Source: Mycobacterium sp. 1164966.3
Lineage (GTDB): Bacteria; Actinomycetota; Actinomycetes; Mycobacteriales; Mycobacteriaceae
NCBI RefSeq assembly: GCF_001665395.1
Contig: NZ_LZSG01000011.1
Span: 1 to 64,000 of the forward strand
Reading direction: 5' to 3'
Length of the DNA: 64,000 bases
Shown here: one piece after another, positions 7,921 through 16,887 of the stretch
How the letters are laid out: each line of letters opens with the position of its first letter
How positions within the stretch are numbered: position 1 is the stretch's first letter
Made by a program: the position numbers and the translations under genes
Notes under the pieces: generated by a model
Database searches by the model: none
The model's input: the letters and a program-made list of their open reading frames with translations, nothing else
Told to the model about the DNA's origin: nothing

Positions 7921-8286
7921 CTATGCGTTGCCATGCTGATCGCCGGACCGGCCGTGAATTTCCGGGGAGGGAGGACTAGTGTCCCCGTCTGTGGTGAACG
8001 GCTCATCCGGCGTCAGTTCCAGCGTCTGGCCGCGCGAATAGCGACCAATTCGTCCATAGCCCAGCAGTGCCCCGTCGACATCCAGCTCGAGTTCATACAG
8101 CGCGAGGATGTCCGCCGACGACGGGATTCGCCGGTCTTCGACAACTTCCACTTCGACGAACCATCCGCCCTGGTTGTCGGGTTCGACCGCGGTGATCCGC
8201 TCCGGCTGTCGACAGGTCATCTCAGCGATATATTTCGGGGCTAGTTGGGCCGCTTCGCGCGCCGCTATCGATGGTTTTGACATCAT
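7921..8286 (-). CDS. Orphan gas-vesicle-protein-O (GvpO) family protein
   Basis: This 121-residue acidic protein matches GvpO (PF05800): the segment GWFVEVEVVEDRRIPSSADI, then ALYELELDVDGALLGYGRIGRYSRG, is the family core. In gas-vesicle clusters GvpO is an accessory/regulatory component, but no gvpA, gvpF or other gvp gene lies in this window. The protein presumably has a different role. Two consecutive ATG codons (8286 and 8283) are possible starts after GGGTGAGG. A sequence fitting the mycobacterial SigF promoter lies about 50 bp upstream. The PF07332 and DUF3618 genes follow on the same strand. Confidence 0.75.
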   Translation of the reverse strand: MMSKPSIAAREAAQLAPKYIAEMTCRQPERITAVEPDNQGGWFVEVEVVEDRRIPSSADILALYELELDVDGALLGYGRIGRYSRGQTLELTPDEPFTTDGDTSPPSPEIHGRSGDQHGNA

Positions 8287-8337
8287 CCTCACCCGCTCTG
8301 ATGCGGTGGATCCAGTGTTTTGACTCGTACAGTCCCC

Positions 8338-8362
8338 GTACCCCACGACCTGTTAGACAAAC
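8338..8362 (-). promoter_or_regulatory. Candidate SigF promoter upstream of gvpO-like gene
   Basis: On the minus strand GTTT (8362-8359), a 15-nt spacer and GGGTAC (8343-8338) match the mycobacterial SigF pattern GTTT-N15-17-GGGTA(T/C). The -10 lies about 50 bp before the ATG at 8286. The match is seen directly; sigma-factor assignment is inference from the known consensus. Confidence 0.55.
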
Positions 8363-8529
8363 GTCAAATCTTAGATAAACCTTAAATTCGGTGGAGGACG
8401 TTCTGCGCAGACCCGCCACTGCACCGTGGGGTAGCGAAGGTTAGCGACTACACCACGGTGGCTATGCGCGCAACACGGCAGCACTGTTTGCCCGAGTGCC
8501 GGGCAAACAGCCAGCGGCCGGCCGAGCAG

Positions 8530-8820
8530 CTATCGGCGAAGCAACCCGCTACGGCGGGCACTACGACCCCGCACGGCCTCCCAGATCGCGATGAGGACCA
8601 CGGCCGCACCGACTCCGATGAAGAACGGAATCCAGGCGATTCCACCGTTGGCATTGTGGTATCCGAAGTAGCCGGCCACCCATGAGCCGATCAACCCGCC
8701 TAGGGCCCCCAGCGCAATGGTCATGATCATGCCGATGTCTTGCTTGCCAGGCATGACGAGACGCGCCACCAAACCGATAACCGCGCCCACCACGATGGCG
8801 AGAACTATTGTGCCGATCAT
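8530..8820 (-). CDS. GlsB/YeaQ/YmgE-family stress-response membrane protein
   Basis: The 96-residue protein has three hydrophobic helices (residues about 2-22, 29-50 and 60-80) and the glycine-rich GALGGLIGSWVAGYFGY segment typical of the GlsB/YeaQ/YmgE (transglycosylase-associated) family. The usual size is 80-90 aa; the C-terminus here adds a basic tail. The ATG at 8820 follows CAGGAG five bases upstream. Family members are commonly general-stress induced. It is divergent from the WGxxGxxG gene at 8974. Confidence 0.82.
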   Translation of the reverse strand: MIGTIVLAIVVGAVIGLVARLVMPGKQDIGMIMTIALGALGGLIGSWVAGYFGYHNANGGIAWIPFFIGVGAAVVLIAIWEAVRGRSARRSGLLRR

Positions 8821-8973
8821 TGCAACTCCTGTCAGTAACGGCGCCCTCGGTGGGCTCCATCTTCGACAACGAGTTCCCCAAACCGACACGCTTATAACAC
8901 ACAAGTCGATTTACTACGGGGTTTGCGGGGTACGCGGTTGGTAGGCCTTACCTACTCGCGTTTGGAGTTTGCT

Positions 8974-9252
8974 ATGCGAATGAGCATTGCTGTCACCGCG
9001 GCCGCTGGGGCGCTCTTGTTCGGCGGCGCGGTTGTCGAACCTCCTGCGCCGACTCCGGCGTCGTCATCGTCGACTACGACAATCGCCGACAATAACGCCG
9101 ACAACAACCGCAGTGACAACCGCGGGTTGTGGGGGCTGGCCGGGCTTGCGGGGCTGCTCGGGCTCGCCGGACTGGCGCGACGACGCGATAAACCCACCGT
9201 GGCAGCACGGACTGCGGCGCCGGACACTCGCGGCCCATCCCCAACGGCTTAG
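8974..9252 (+). CDS. WGxxGxxG-motif small secreted/anchored protein
   Basis: The 92-residue protein has an N-terminal signal peptide (about residues 1-21), a proline/serine/threonine-rich linker and an asparagine/aspartate-rich stretch. A C-terminal glycine-leucine membrane segment, LWGLAGLAGLLGLAGLARRRD, matches the WGxxGxxG pattern, a tripartite sorting-tag-like signal described for small bacterial proteins. The ATG at 8974 has GGAG seven bases upstream. It probably lies outside the membrane with a C-terminal anchor. Divergent from the GlsB-like gene. Confidence 0.65.
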   Translation: MRMSIAVTAAAGALLFGGAVVEPPAPTPASSSSTTTIADNNADNNRSDNRGLWGLAGLAGLLGLAGLARRRDKPTVAARTAAPDTRGPSPTA

Positions 9253-9306
9253 TTCCAGCGGCCGGCAGGAAAGCGGCGACGGCATGGAGAAGCGCCCGGC
9301 TGCAGC

Positions 9307-10341
9307 TCAAGTCCGCGTCTCGATAAGCCCCAACGCTCGCTCGAACAGCTGCACGGTGGCCGCATGAAGTTGGTCGCCGACCTCCTTCTCGGCCTTGCCC
9401 GCGCACGCGCGGGCCAGCGTTCCCTCGATCACGATGCCGAGCTTGAAGCAGGCCAGCACGGTGTACCAGGTCATCTGGGAAAGGTCGCGGGTGGTATTGG
9501 CGGCGTACCGCTCCAGCAGGTCGTCGGTGCTGGCCAACCCCTCCTGCGTGCCCAGAAAATGGCTGAAGACCGACGACCCGTCATCCTGCCGCCAAGTCGC
9601 CAGCAGCCAGCCCAGATCCAGCAACGGGTCGCCGATCGTCGACATCTCCCAGTCACAGATGGCCACCACCTCCGGCCCGGTGCGGGAGAACATCACGTTG
9701 GCCGCGTGGTAGTCGCCGTGCAGGATGCCGGGTTTCCACGTCTTCGGCCGATGGCTCTCCAGCCACGCGGCGACCTGATCGACGCCCGGGATCTGTGGGC
9801 CGGGGTAGCCGTCGTACTCCTGGTAGGACTCTAGTTCCGAAAGCCAGCGTGGCACTTGGCGTTCCAGGAAGCCGTCCGCTTTACCGAAATCGGCAAGGCC
9901 CACGGCGACGTGGTCGACGGCGCCAAGCTTCGCCAGAGCATCGGCCATCGACAGCCCCATGCCGTACTGCACCTCTGGATCGCCGGCATGCAGCGGCGGC
10001 AGCCCTTCCCCGGCGTTGAATCCGTCGATCGGCTCCATCAGATAGAACACGGCATCGCCGAGCACGCTGGGGTCATCGCAGGCGGCGATCAGGTGCGGGT
10101 GTGGCACGTCGGAGCCGGCCAGCGCGGCGAGCACCTTGGTTTCCCGCAGGATCACGCTATTGCTGCGGGGTCGGAGGTGCCGCGGTCCGCGGCGGAGTAC
10201 ATAGGAGCGGCCGGACCGGTTGAAGCGCATCATGACGTTCTGGGTTCCGCCGGTCACCGCCGAGACATCGCTCAGCGGACCATCGCCCAGCCCCTGCTCG
10301 GACATCCAGTCCGCAACGGCTTTCAGGTCTACGGCCTCCAC
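9307..10341 (-). CDS. Phosphotransferase-family (APH/ACAD10-type) protein
   Basis: The 344-residue protein has the aminoglycoside-phosphotransferase/choline-kinase fold: VTGGTQNVMMRF nucleotide loop, the Brenner motif ILHGDYHAANVMF with catalytic Asp, and ICDWEMSTIGDPLLDLGW with the metal-binding Asp. Relatives occur fused or adjacent to acyl-CoA dehydrogenases (ACAD10/11), where they are thought to phosphorylate hydroxyacyl-CoA. It starts with GTG 5 bp after the stop of the NTF2-like gene, so the two form an operon. It is one of three paralogous members in this window. Confidence 0.82.
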   Translation of the reverse strand: MEAVDLKAVADWMSEQGLGDGPLSDVSAVTGGTQNVMMRFNRSGRSYVLRRGPRHLRPRSNSVILRETKVLAALAGSDVPHPHLIAACDDPSVLGDAVFYLMEPIDGFNAGEGLPPLHAGDPEVQYGMGLSMADALAKLGAVDHVAVGLADFGKADGFLERQVPRWLSELESYQEYDGYPGPQIPGVDQVAAWLESHRPKTWKPGILHGDYHAANVMFSRTGPEVVAICDWEMSTIGDPLLDLGWLLATWRQDDGSSVFSHFLGTQEGLASTDDLLERYAANTTRDLSQMTWYTVLACFKLGIVIEGTLARACAGKAEKEVGDQLHAATVQLFERALGLIETRT

Positions 10342-10346
10342 GAGGC

Positions 10347-10694
10347 TCAGCCCTTGGCCCGCGGCGTGTACCGGACCGTCTGCGCCCAGATCATCCCGTC
10401 GCGGAACACGAACGTGTCGACGCCGTCGTCAACCCGGTTCTCCGCCGAATCGGCGGACCACTCGAGGAAGAGCACGTCGTCCTCGAGTATCTGAGTCTTC
10501 AAGTCCCACGCCGCATCGGGCAGATCGTCGAGCAGCTTAACGAACACCTTTCGAATGTCGTCCTTGCCGCGCGCCACACCTGACGAGGTGATCACCACCG
10601 AGTCGTCGGCGTAGTCGGCGACGATCTCGTCGAGGTCGCCTGCGGCGAGCGCCTGCCCGTGGTGGGCGAATACTTGCTGCGGCGTACGAGTCAT
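10347..10694 (-). CDS. SnoaL/NTF2-like small-molecule-fold protein
   Basis: A 115-residue alpha+beta-barrel protein with the SnoaL/NTF2 pattern: [45 protein letters not shown], and a C-terminal [17 protein letters not shown] strand pair. Such proteins are cyclases, isomerases or ligand binders; no catalytic set is decisive. The ATG at 10694 has AGGAG five bases upstream. It is the first gene of a two-gene operon with the phosphotransferase at 9307. Confidence 0.78.
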   Translation of the reverse strand: MTRTPQQVFAHHGQALAAGDLDEIVADYADDSVVITSSGVARGKDDIRKVFVKLLDDLPDAAWDLKTQILEDDVLFLEWSADSAENRVDDGVDTFVFRDGMIWAQTVRYTPRAKG

Positions 10695-10841
10695 GGCGCT
10701 CCTCGACCTCTCGATAACCTGGCCATCGTTCTGGGAAATGAGCGTAGGGCACGCTTGACGAACGGTTGGAGCCGCCAACCAGGACCGGGATGGCTGGAAG
10801 AATGGTTCGCGAAACTGACTATCCAGCCGGGAGAACAGCAC

Positions 10842-11816
10842 ATGCCGCGCACGGACAACGATTCCTGGGACATCACGCACAGTGTCGGCGCCACCGCATT
10901 GGGCGTCGCTGCGGCTCGCGCTGCGGAGACCGCAAGTGACAACCCGCTCATCAACGATCCGTTCGCACGGCTGTTTGTGGAGGCGGCGGGCGACGGGATG
11001 TGGAGCCTGTACTTGAACCCAGCGCTGCTGGCCGAAACGTCCGACGTGGAGCCCGACGTGCGGGCACGGCTACGTCTGATGGTCGATTTCATGGCCACCC
11101 GCACAGCGTTTTTCGACGAATTCTTCCTGGGCGCGGCCGAAGCCGGTGTTCGGCAGGTGGTGATTCTGGCGTCCGGCCTGGACGCGCGGGCCTGGCGGCT
11201 GCCGTGGCCCGAGGGCACCGTCGTCTACGAGCTGGACCAGCCCAAGGTGCTGGAATTCAAATCCACCACGCTGCAGGATCACGACGCTCAACCGACGGCG
11301 CAATTGGTCAACGTGCCGATAGACCTGCGCCAGGACTGGCCGAAAGCTCTGCAGGAAGCCGGGTTTGACGTCTCACAACCGGTCGCCTGGTCGGCTGAGG
11401 GTCTGGTGCGGTATCTGCCGGCGCAGGCCCAAGATCTCTTGTTCGACCGCGTACATGCCCTCAGTTCGGGAGGCAGTTGGCTGGCCTCCAACGTTCCCGC
11501 CGAAGGATTCACCGCTCCCGAGCGAGTGGAGCGCCAACGCGAGGAGATGCGCCGCATGAGGGCGGCGGCCGCGAAACTCGTCGACGCGGAAATAACGGAT
11601 TTCGAGGACCTGTGGTACGCCGAAGAACGTACACCCGTCGCCGACTGGCTGCGTGCACACGGCTGGGACACATCGGCGGCCACCTTCCCCGAGTTGATGG
11701 CGCGCTACGGCCGCAGCATTCCGGACGGTACCGAGGAGTCAATGCCCCCAACGCTTTTCGTGTCTGCGCAGCGACGCGACGACGACGGCGCCGGGTATCG
11801 CCGCGATAATGGCTGA
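10842..11816 (+). CDS. TIGR00027-family SAM-dependent methyltransferase (Rv3767c-like)
   Basis: The 324-residue class I methyltransferase belongs to the mycobacterial TIGR00027/LCMT-like paralogue family. N-terminal [20 protein letters not shown], the [13 protein letters not shown] block, and the SAM-binding [15 protein letters not shown] with [12 protein letters not shown] are visible. The ATG at 10842 follows GGGAG. Position near tcrXY and size match Rv3767c. These proteins probably O-methylate small-molecule or lipid carboxylates, but substrates are mostly unknown. Its stop overlaps the start of the next gene by 8 bp. Confidence 0.85.
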   Translation: MPRTDNDSWDITHSVGATALGVAAARAAETASDNPLINDPFARLFVEAAGDGMWSLYLNPALLAETSDVEPDVRARLRLMVDFMATRTAFFDEFFLGAAEAGVRQVVILASGLDARAWRLPWPEGTVVYELDQPKVLEFKSTTLQDHDAQPTAQLVNVPIDLRQDWPKALQEAGFDVSQPVAWSAEGLVRYLPAQAQDLLFDRVHALSSGGSWLASNVPAEGFTAPERVERQREEMRRMRAAAAKLVDAEITDFEDLWYAEERTPVADWLRAHGWDTSAATFPELMARYGRSIPDGTEESMPPTLFVSAQRRDDDGAGYRRDNG

Positions 11817-12219
11817 CCGCCCCGCCCGGGTTGACGACGTGCATCGGATCGCCGCGTCGATGCCCCACGTCACCCGCCTGGAAGGACCGAAGGGCAACGC
11901 CATCTATCAGGTGGGTGGCAAGTCGTTCGTGTTCTTCCGAACTCCGCAGCCCGACGCAACCGACCCGGTCACCGGCGAACGCTATGCCGACGTGATCATG
12001 CTCTGGGTGGAGTCGGAGAGCGACAAATTGGCGCTGGTTCAAGACCCCAACTCGCCGTTCTTCACCACCCGCCATTTCGACGGGCATCCTTCGGTTCTGG
12101 TGCGCGCGTGCCGGCTCAAGGAAATCGGCAAGGCCGAATTGACCGAGTTGGTTCAGGACGCCTGGTTGTCGCGGGCATCGAAGAAACGCGCCACCACCTG
12201 GCTCGCCCGACAGCCGTAG
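11809..12219 (+). CDS. MmcQ/YjbR-family protein
   Basis: The 136-residue protein fits the MmcQ/YjbR fold: N-terminal [35 protein letters not shown], central [21 protein letters not shown], and C-terminal [22 protein letters not shown]. Family members have a double-wing DNA-binding-like fold, but a DNA-binding role is poorly tested. Its ATG lies inside the 3' end of the methyltransferase gene (8-bp overlap), so it is translationally coupled to it. Confidence 0.8.
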   Translation: MADRPARVDDVHRIAASMPHVTRLEGPKGNAIYQVGGKSFVFFRTPQPDATDPVTGERYADVIMLWVESESDKLALVQDPNSPFFTTRHFDGHPSVLVRACRLKEIGKAELTELVQDAWLSRASKKRATTWLARQP

Positions 12220-12255
12220 CGCCTGACAAAGCGCAACGGCTCAGTCTAAGAAGAT

Positions 12256-12280
12256 GTTTAGACAACGGGCCAATGGGTAT
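12256..12280 (+). promoter_or_regulatory. Candidate SigF promoter
   Basis: GTTT at 12256-12259, a 15-nt spacer and GGGTAT at 12275-12280 match the mycobacterial SigF consensus. The -10 lies 44 bp before the ATG at 12325, whose GGAGGT Shine-Dalgarno is strong. It probably drives the two small membrane-protein genes up to the terminator at 12764. Confidence 0.65.
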
Positions 12281-12324
12281 CGCTAGTGCCACGGGATTTA
12301 ATCTCGGACACAACGGAGGTCACT

Positions 12325-12543
12325 ATGCGAGGCCGCGGAATTATTGGCGCGATTGTCGTAGTGTGGCTGCTCATCGGCGTATTCGCGGCGTGGCAGCGGC
12401 ACTACTTCGAGAATGGGCCAACTAACTGCGCCTCAGCGGCTTCCATCGCAACAACGGTGATTGCGGGGCCATTGAATTACAAACTCAATCCCGCAGTCCA
12501 TTGCGACGTGCCGCCGGTGAATGTGCCGCAGCCCAAGCAATAA
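12325..12543 (+). CDS. Small secreted/membrane mycobacterial protein, 72 aa
   Basis: The 72-residue protein has one N-terminal hydrophobic helix (residues 5-22, GIIGAIVVVWLLIGVFAAW) with basic residues before it. A polar exported domain follows with two cysteines (CASAA and CDVPP) that could pair outside the membrane. The ATG follows GGAGGT four bases upstream. It is the first gene after a SigF-like promoter and precedes a DUF6131-like gene 37 bp downstream. No function is known to me. Confidence 0.75.
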   Translation: MRGRGIIGAIVVVWLLIGVFAAWQRHYFENGPTNCASAASIATTVIAGPLNYKLNPAVHCDVPPVNVPQPKQ

Positions 12544-12580
12544 GTGAACCCTCTACCCTCTCAAACAAAGGAAGTTGACC

Positions 12581-12739
12581 ATGATCGCACTTGGTGTCGT
12601 CTTGATCATTCTGGGACTTGTGTTCCCTACGCTCCATATTCTGTGGACACTCGGCATCGTGTTGCTGGTAATCGGTGCGATCTTGTGGATCATGGGATCT
12701 GTAGGTCGCCCGGTCGCCGGTAGGCGGTACTGGTACTAA
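12581..12739 (+). CDS. Tiny two-helix membrane protein (DUF6131-like), 52 aa
   Basis: This 52-codon gene is almost pure membrane. Helix one covers about residues 3-22, a short turn at PTLHILW follows, then a second helix at 23-41, and the tail is GRPVAGRRYWY. It resembles the small mycobacterial family called DUF6131. The ATG is preceded by AAAGGAAG at good spacing. It lies 37 bp after the other small membrane protein and 24 bp before a strong terminator, making a two-gene stress operon. Confidence 0.75.
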   Translation: MIALGVVLIILGLVFPTLHILWTLGIVLLVIGAILWIMGSVGRPVAGRRYWY

Positions 12740-12763
12740 GTCCACACAAATCGGAGCGGGTGG

Positions 12764-12799
12764 AAACCGCGTGACTGCTTCGGCAGTCACGCGGTTTTT
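12764..12799 (+). terminator. Intrinsic terminator, 15-bp stem with TTCG loop
   Basis: A perfect 15-bp stem (12764-12778 with 12783-12797) closes a TTCG tetraloop and runs into a short T-tract. It ends the small membrane-protein operon and insulates tcrX, which starts about 100 bp further on. A stem this canonical is uncommon in mycobacteria. Confidence 0.9.
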
Positions 12800-12895
12800 C
12801 ACAGTTCACCCAAAGGAATGCCATAGCGTTGGCCCAGTCGCATACGGATACTTGAAGCTGTGTCGTATCCCCGAACGGCGGTTGAGCGCGTGGTC

Positions 12896-13600
12896 ATGTG
12901 CCGCGCCGACGGCAACCCGATCAACGTGCTGGTAGTCGACGACGAGCCCGTTCTCGCCGAAATGGTGTCGATGGCGCTGCGGTACGAGGGCTGGAACATC
13001 GCCACCGCAGGCGACGGATTGTCCGCGATCGCCGCGGCCCGCGCCCAGCGTCCCGACGTCGTCGTTCTCGACGTCATGCTGCCCGACATGAGCGGCCTGG
13101 AGGTATTACACAAACTGCGCGAAGAGATTCCGCAGCTGCCGGTGCTGCTGTTGACCGCAAAGGACGCGGTGGAGGATCGCATCGCCGGACTGACCGCGGG
13201 CGGTGACGACTACGTCACCAAGCCGTTCAGCATCGAGGAGGTCGTGCTGCGGTTGCGGGCGTTGCTGCGGCGCACCGGGGTGACGACCGTGGACAGCGGT
13301 GCCCAACTGGTAGTAGGCGACCTGGTACTCGACGAAGACAGCCACGAGGTGACCCGCGCGGGCGAACCGATCTCTTTGACGTCCACCGAATTCGAACTGC
13401 TGCGGTTCATGATGCGCAACTCCAAGCGGGTGCTGAGCAAGGCACAGATCCTGGACCGGGTGTGGAGCTACGACTTCGGCGGCCGGTCTAACATCGTCGA
13501 GTTGTATATCTCTTACCTGCGCAAGAAGATCGACAGCGGTCGCGAACCAATGATCCACACGCTGCGCGGCGCGGGCTATGTCCTCAAGCCGGCCCGCTAG
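12896..13600 (+). CDS. tcrX: OmpR-family response regulator TcrX
   Basis: The 234-residue regulator has a receiver domain with acidic pocket D15-D16, phospho-acceptor D59 (VVVLDVMLPDMSG), T87 and K109 (DYVTKPF). An OmpR/PhoB winged helix follows (residues about 135-232, ending IHTLRGAGYVLKPAR). The sequence is nearly that of M. tuberculosis TcrX, and the ATG at 12896 gives exactly 234 aa; an upstream in-frame start was rejected. In M. tuberculosis TcrXY responds to low iron and starvation. The 3' end overlaps tcrY by 23 bp. Confidence 0.93.
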   Translation: MCRADGNPINVLVVDDEPVLAEMVSMALRYEGWNIATAGDGLSAIAAARAQRPDVVVLDVMLPDMSGLEVLHKLREEIPQLPVLLLTAKDAVEDRIAGLTAGGDDYVTKPFSIEEVVLRLRALLRRTGVTTVDSGAQLVVGDLVLDEDSHEVTRAGEPISLTSTEFELLRFMMRNSKRVLSKAQILDRVWSYDFGGRSNIVELYISYLRKKIDSGREPMIHTLRGAGYVLKPAR

Positions 13601-15068
13601 GGCTCCGCGAGTCTGGTCGCTCCGCTTGCGGCTGCTGGTCGGACAGGTGGTGGTGCTGGCCGTGGTCTGCGTGGGAATCACCGCGGTGACCGAGCTGGCG
13701 CTGCGGCACCACCTGCTGGAGCAACTCGACCAGCAACTCGGGGGCACCTCCTACCGCTCGGCCTTGATGTACCCCGAACCGCCGCGCCGGCATGAGCATT
13801 ACGTCAGGCCGGGTCCGGGCCCCAGATTCCTTGATGCGCCGGGCCAGCCGGCCGGCATGGTGGCGGCGGTGGTGAACAAGGGCACGACGGTCGACGCCGG
13901 TTACCTGACCAGCACCGGTTCCCGCGCCGCGTTGACCCCGACCGCGCAGGGCCAGCTGCAACAGATCGCCGGCAGCCGCAGACCGGTGACGGTGGACCTC
14001 GACGGGCTGGGGCGGTACCGCGTGGTGGCCGCGCCCAGTCGCAGCGGCGGCGACATCATCGTGACCGGCCTGTCGATGTCCAACATCGACGCCACGATGT
14101 TGCGGATGCTGCTGATCTTCGCGATCGTCACGGTGGTCGCGGGGGTCGCCGCGCCCACCGCGGGCATCGTCATCATCAGGCGCGCGCTGGCTCCGCTGCG
14201 CCGCGTCGCGCAAACCGCCAGCAAGGTCGCCGATCTGCCGCTGGACCGCGGCGAGGTCGAACTGCCGGTGCGGGTCTCGGAGTCCGACGCAAACCCCTAT
14301 ACCGAAGTGGGCCAACTCGGTTCGGCCCTGAACCGGATGCTCGACCACATCGCCTCCGCGCTGTCGGCGCGGCAAGCCAGTGAGACCCGGGTTCGCCGGT
14401 TCGTGGCAGACGCCAGCCATGAGCTGCGCACACCCCTGGCCGCGATCCGGGGCTACACCGAACTCACCCAGCGGATGGGCGATGACCCCGAAGCGGTGGC
14501 GCATGCGATGAGCCGGGTGGCGTCCGAGACCGAGCGGGTAACGCGCCTTGTCGAGGATCTGCTGCTGCTGGCCCGTCTGGACTCGGGCCGGCCGCTGGAA
14601 CGTGAGCCGGTCGACCTCTCCCGGCTGGCGGTGGACGCGGTCAGCGACGCGCATGTGGCCGGGCCGGATCACCAGTGGGAACTGGACCTGCCCGAAGAAC
14701 CCGTGCTGGTGCCGGGTGACGCGGCGCGGCTGCATCAGGTGGTGACGAACCTGCTTGCCAACGCCCGCATCCACACCGGCGCAGGTACCGTCGTCACGAC
14801 GCGGTTGTCCACCGAACCGGCGCACACCGTTCTTCAGGTGATCGACAACGGCCCTGGGATTCCGGAGGCACTCCAGTCGGAGGTTTTCGAGCGGTTCGCG
14901 CGCGGCGATTCCTCGCGGTCGCGCAAAGGCGGCAGCACCGGTCTCGGTCTGGCGATCGCTTCCGCCGTTGTCAAGGCGCACCACGGGACGATCACCGTCA
15001 GGAGTTCGCCCGGCCACACCGAGTTCACGGTCCGGCTGCCCCTCAACGGATTTCAATCATCCGCTTGA
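13578..15068 (+). CDS. tcrY: Sensor histidine kinase TcrY
   Basis: The 496-residue inner-membrane histidine kinase has helix 1 at about 18-42, a roughly 130-residue extracytoplasmic sensor region and helix 2 at about 175-200. A HAMP domain follows, then HisKA with phospho-accepting H281 (DASHELRTPLAAIRGYTEL), and HATPase_c with N-box HQVVTNLLANARIHT, DNGPGIP and GSTGLGLAIA. It partners TcrX by overlap. M. tuberculosis TcrY is slightly shorter (about 475 aa), so a later start is possible. Its stop is one base from the stop of the convergent LpqH-domain kinase. Confidence 0.92.
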   Translation: MSSSRPARAPRVWSLRLRLLVGQVVVLAVVCVGITAVTELALRHHLLEQLDQQLGGTSYRSALMYPEPPRRHEHYVRPGPGPRFLDAPGQPAGMVAAVVNKGTTVDAGYLTSTGSRAALTPTAQGQLQQIAGSRRPVTVDLDGLGRYRVVAAPSRSGGDIIVTGLSMSNIDATMLRMLLIFAIVTVVAGVAAPTAGIVIIRRALAPLRRVAQTASKVADLPLDRGEVELPVRVSESDANPYTEVGQLGSALNRMLDHIASALSARQASETRVRRFVADASHELRTPLAAIRGYTELTQRMGDDPEAVAHAMSRVASETERVTRLVEDLLLLARLDSGRPLEREPVDLSRLAVDAVSDAHVAGPDHQWELDLPEEPVLVPGDAARLHQVVTNLLANARIHTGAGTVVTTRLSTEPAHTVLQVIDNGPGIPEALQSEVFERFARGDSSRSRKGGSTGLGLAIASAVVKAHHGTITVRSSPGHTEFTVRLPLNGFQSSA

Positions 15069-15069
15069 A

Positions 15070-16731
15070 TTATGGGCAAGTGACGTCGATTTCGAACGGC
15101 TTCTTCACCGGCGCCGTCGGATTGGCCATGTCAACTCCGGTGGCGGTCCCAGTGATCTTGTAACTGTTGCCGTTCTTGGTGGCAGAAGCGTCGCCCTGCC
15201 CCATGCCCGACGAATATGCCAGTGTCACGCCGTTGACATTGCCCAGCCCAACGGATTTCACCACTGGAGGGGTGGCGTCGGTGACGACGGCGGCGACGCC
15301 GGCCGATGCACCGCCGATCGAAATGTTGACGTTGCCTGCCGATGTCATGCAGACGACCGTGCCGCTGACGTTCTGGTCGACCCCGTCGATGAGCACTTTC
15401 GCGGCCCCGGCGCCGCCGGCGCCAGGGGCAACCGACGGGACGCTCCACGGTTTAGTGGATGGCGGAGCGGTCTGGATGCCGAAGGATTCTGCTGTCGGGG
15501 GTTCGGAAGCTGTTGGGGACGACCTCTTCTGGCTGAACTTGCCCACCAAGAAAATGCCCACGACGACTGCGACCACCACGACAAGTGCGATCGCACCGCC
15601 GATCAGCGCTATCGCCACGCCCCGGCTGCTCCTTGCATTGCCCGCCGGGACGTACGGGGCGGGCCACAGCGGCGGAAGCGGGTTCCCGAACATCTCGGGG
15701 CCAGGTGTATTGGGGCGGAAGGCGGCTGCGTCGTGGCCCTGCTCTGTCGGCTGGAACGTCGCTTGTCGCGTCATCGCAGGCGATGGCATGTTCGGTGCGG
15801 GCAGAGGATTCGGGACGGTAATCGCATCTCGCGCGGCGGTTGCCAACTCGATTGTGGTGGGATACCGCACATTTGGGTTCTTGGCCATTCCCCTGGCAAT
15901 CACCGCGTCCAATTGCGCGGGCACATTCGATTGGCTCGACGGTTGAGGCGGCGGTTCCGTAAGATGCGCGGCCACTTGGCTTTCCAACGAGTCGCCGCGG
16001 AAAGGACGGCTCCCGGTGAGGCACTCATAGAGCACGCACGCCAGCGCATAGATGTCGGCCCGGGCGTCGGCCTCCTGGGCCTGCAGGCGCTCCGGTGCCA
16101 TGTAATGCAAGCTGCCGATCATGTTCCCGGTGCCGGTCAAGCCCGTCTGATCGGCGCCGCGGGCGATACCGAAATCGATCAGATAGGCGAAATCGTCGTC
16201 GTCAACCAGAATGTTGGACGGCTTGACGTCCCGGTGGATTAGGCCGACCTTATGGGCGGCCTGCAACGCTTTTGCCACCTGCTCGATGATCCGCACCGCC
16301 CGCGCCGGCTCCAACGGCCCACCCGAGAGCACGTCCTGCAGATCACGCCCCTCAACCAACCGCATGTCCACATACAGCTGGCCGTCGATCTCGCCGTAGT
16401 TGTGAATCGGAATTATGTGCGGATTGTTCAGATGCGCCGCGGCTTCGGCTTCGCGCCGGAACCGCTGCACAAACGAGCTGTCCCCGGCGAGATGCGCGGG
16501 AAGCAATTTGATCGCCACGGTGCGGTTGTTGGCCTCCGTGTCGAGCGCCCGCCACACCTCGCCCATGCCTCCGCGGCCCAGCAACTCGATCAGCCGGTAC
16601 CGGCCGAACGGCGTACCGCGTTCGGCGGGCGGAGGATTCGAGGGCTCTGACGCGCTGTTGACTTCGTCGACGGAATCGCCGGCGTCTTTTGCTGCAGAGC
16701 TGCCGGGTGCGTCGTGCACGGTTTTCTCCAC
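15070..16731 (-). CDS. Ser/Thr protein kinase with LpqH-type extracytoplasmic domain
   Basis: The 553-residue PASTA-less Hanks kinase has a disordered N-terminus and a kinase domain at about 44-300: glycine loop [10 protein letters not shown], catalytic K75, HRDVKPSN with D168, DFG 187-189 and APE 212-214. A proline-rich juxtamembrane segment follows, then one transmembrane helix at about 371-397. The exported domain at about 444-553 is about 70% identical by eye to the neighbouring LpqH, including cysteines C461 and C552 and the terminal [11 protein letters not shown]. Start is a GTG at 16731 with a weak SD. The sensor domain probably arose by duplication of lpqH. I know no M. tuberculosis counterpart at this locus. 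Confidence 0.9.
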   Translation of the reverse strand: MEKTVHDAPGSSAAKDAGDSVDEVNSASEPSNPPPAERGTPFGRYRLIELLGRGGMGEVWRALDTEANNRTVAIKLLPAHLAGDSSFVQRFRREAEAAAHLNNPHIIPIHNYGEIDGQLYVDMRLVEGRDLQDVLSGGPLEPARAVRIIEQVAKALQAAHKVGLIHRDVKPSNILVDDDDFAYLIDFGIARGADQTGLTGTGNMIGSLHYMAPERLQAQEADARADIYALACVLYECLTGSRPFRGDSLESQVAAHLTEPPPQPSSQSNVPAQLDAVIARGMAKNPNVRYPTTIELATAARDAITVPNPLPAPNMPSPAMTRQATFQPTEQGHDAAAFRPNTPGPEMFGNPLPPLWPAPYVPAGNARSSRGVAIALIGGAIALVVVVAVVVGIFLVGKFSQKRSSPTASEPPTAESFGIQTAPPSTKPWSVPSVAPGAGGAGAAKVLIDGVDQNVSGTVVCMTSAGNVNISIGGASAGVAAVVTDATPPVVKSVGLGNVNGVTLAYSSGMGQGDASATKNGNSYKITGTATGVDMANPTAPVKKPFEIDVTCP

Positions 16732-16783
16732 CGTTAAGACGCCCTCAGGCGTCTGATCCCATCGATGTTGACGTTGAGCTTAC

Positions 16784-16818
16784 GGTGCGGTTGCCACTCA
16801 ACGGGTGGCAACCGCACC
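16784..16818 (-). terminator. 14-bp stem-loop between lpqH and the kinase gene
   Basis: A perfect 14-bp stem (16784-16797 with 16805-16818) with a 7-base loop lies between lpqH and the downstream kinase on the minus strand. There is no T-tract, so it would be an I-shaped factor-assisted terminator or a transcript-stabilising hairpin separating the highly expressed lpqH from the kinase. Direct repeats gtcaccaagctagg at 16823-16836 and 16879-16892 lie between it and the lpqH stop. Confidence 0.6.
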
Positions 16819-16887
16819 GCTAGTCACCAAGCTAGGCCTGATTGCCCGGCTTCCTCTCGGGCCGTGCCGGCCCGCATCGTCACCAAG

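Noticed and set aside
8530..9252. SigF promoter between glsB-like and WGxxGxxG genes
   Set aside because: GTTT and GGGTAC are present but only three bases apart, so they do not form the promoter pattern.
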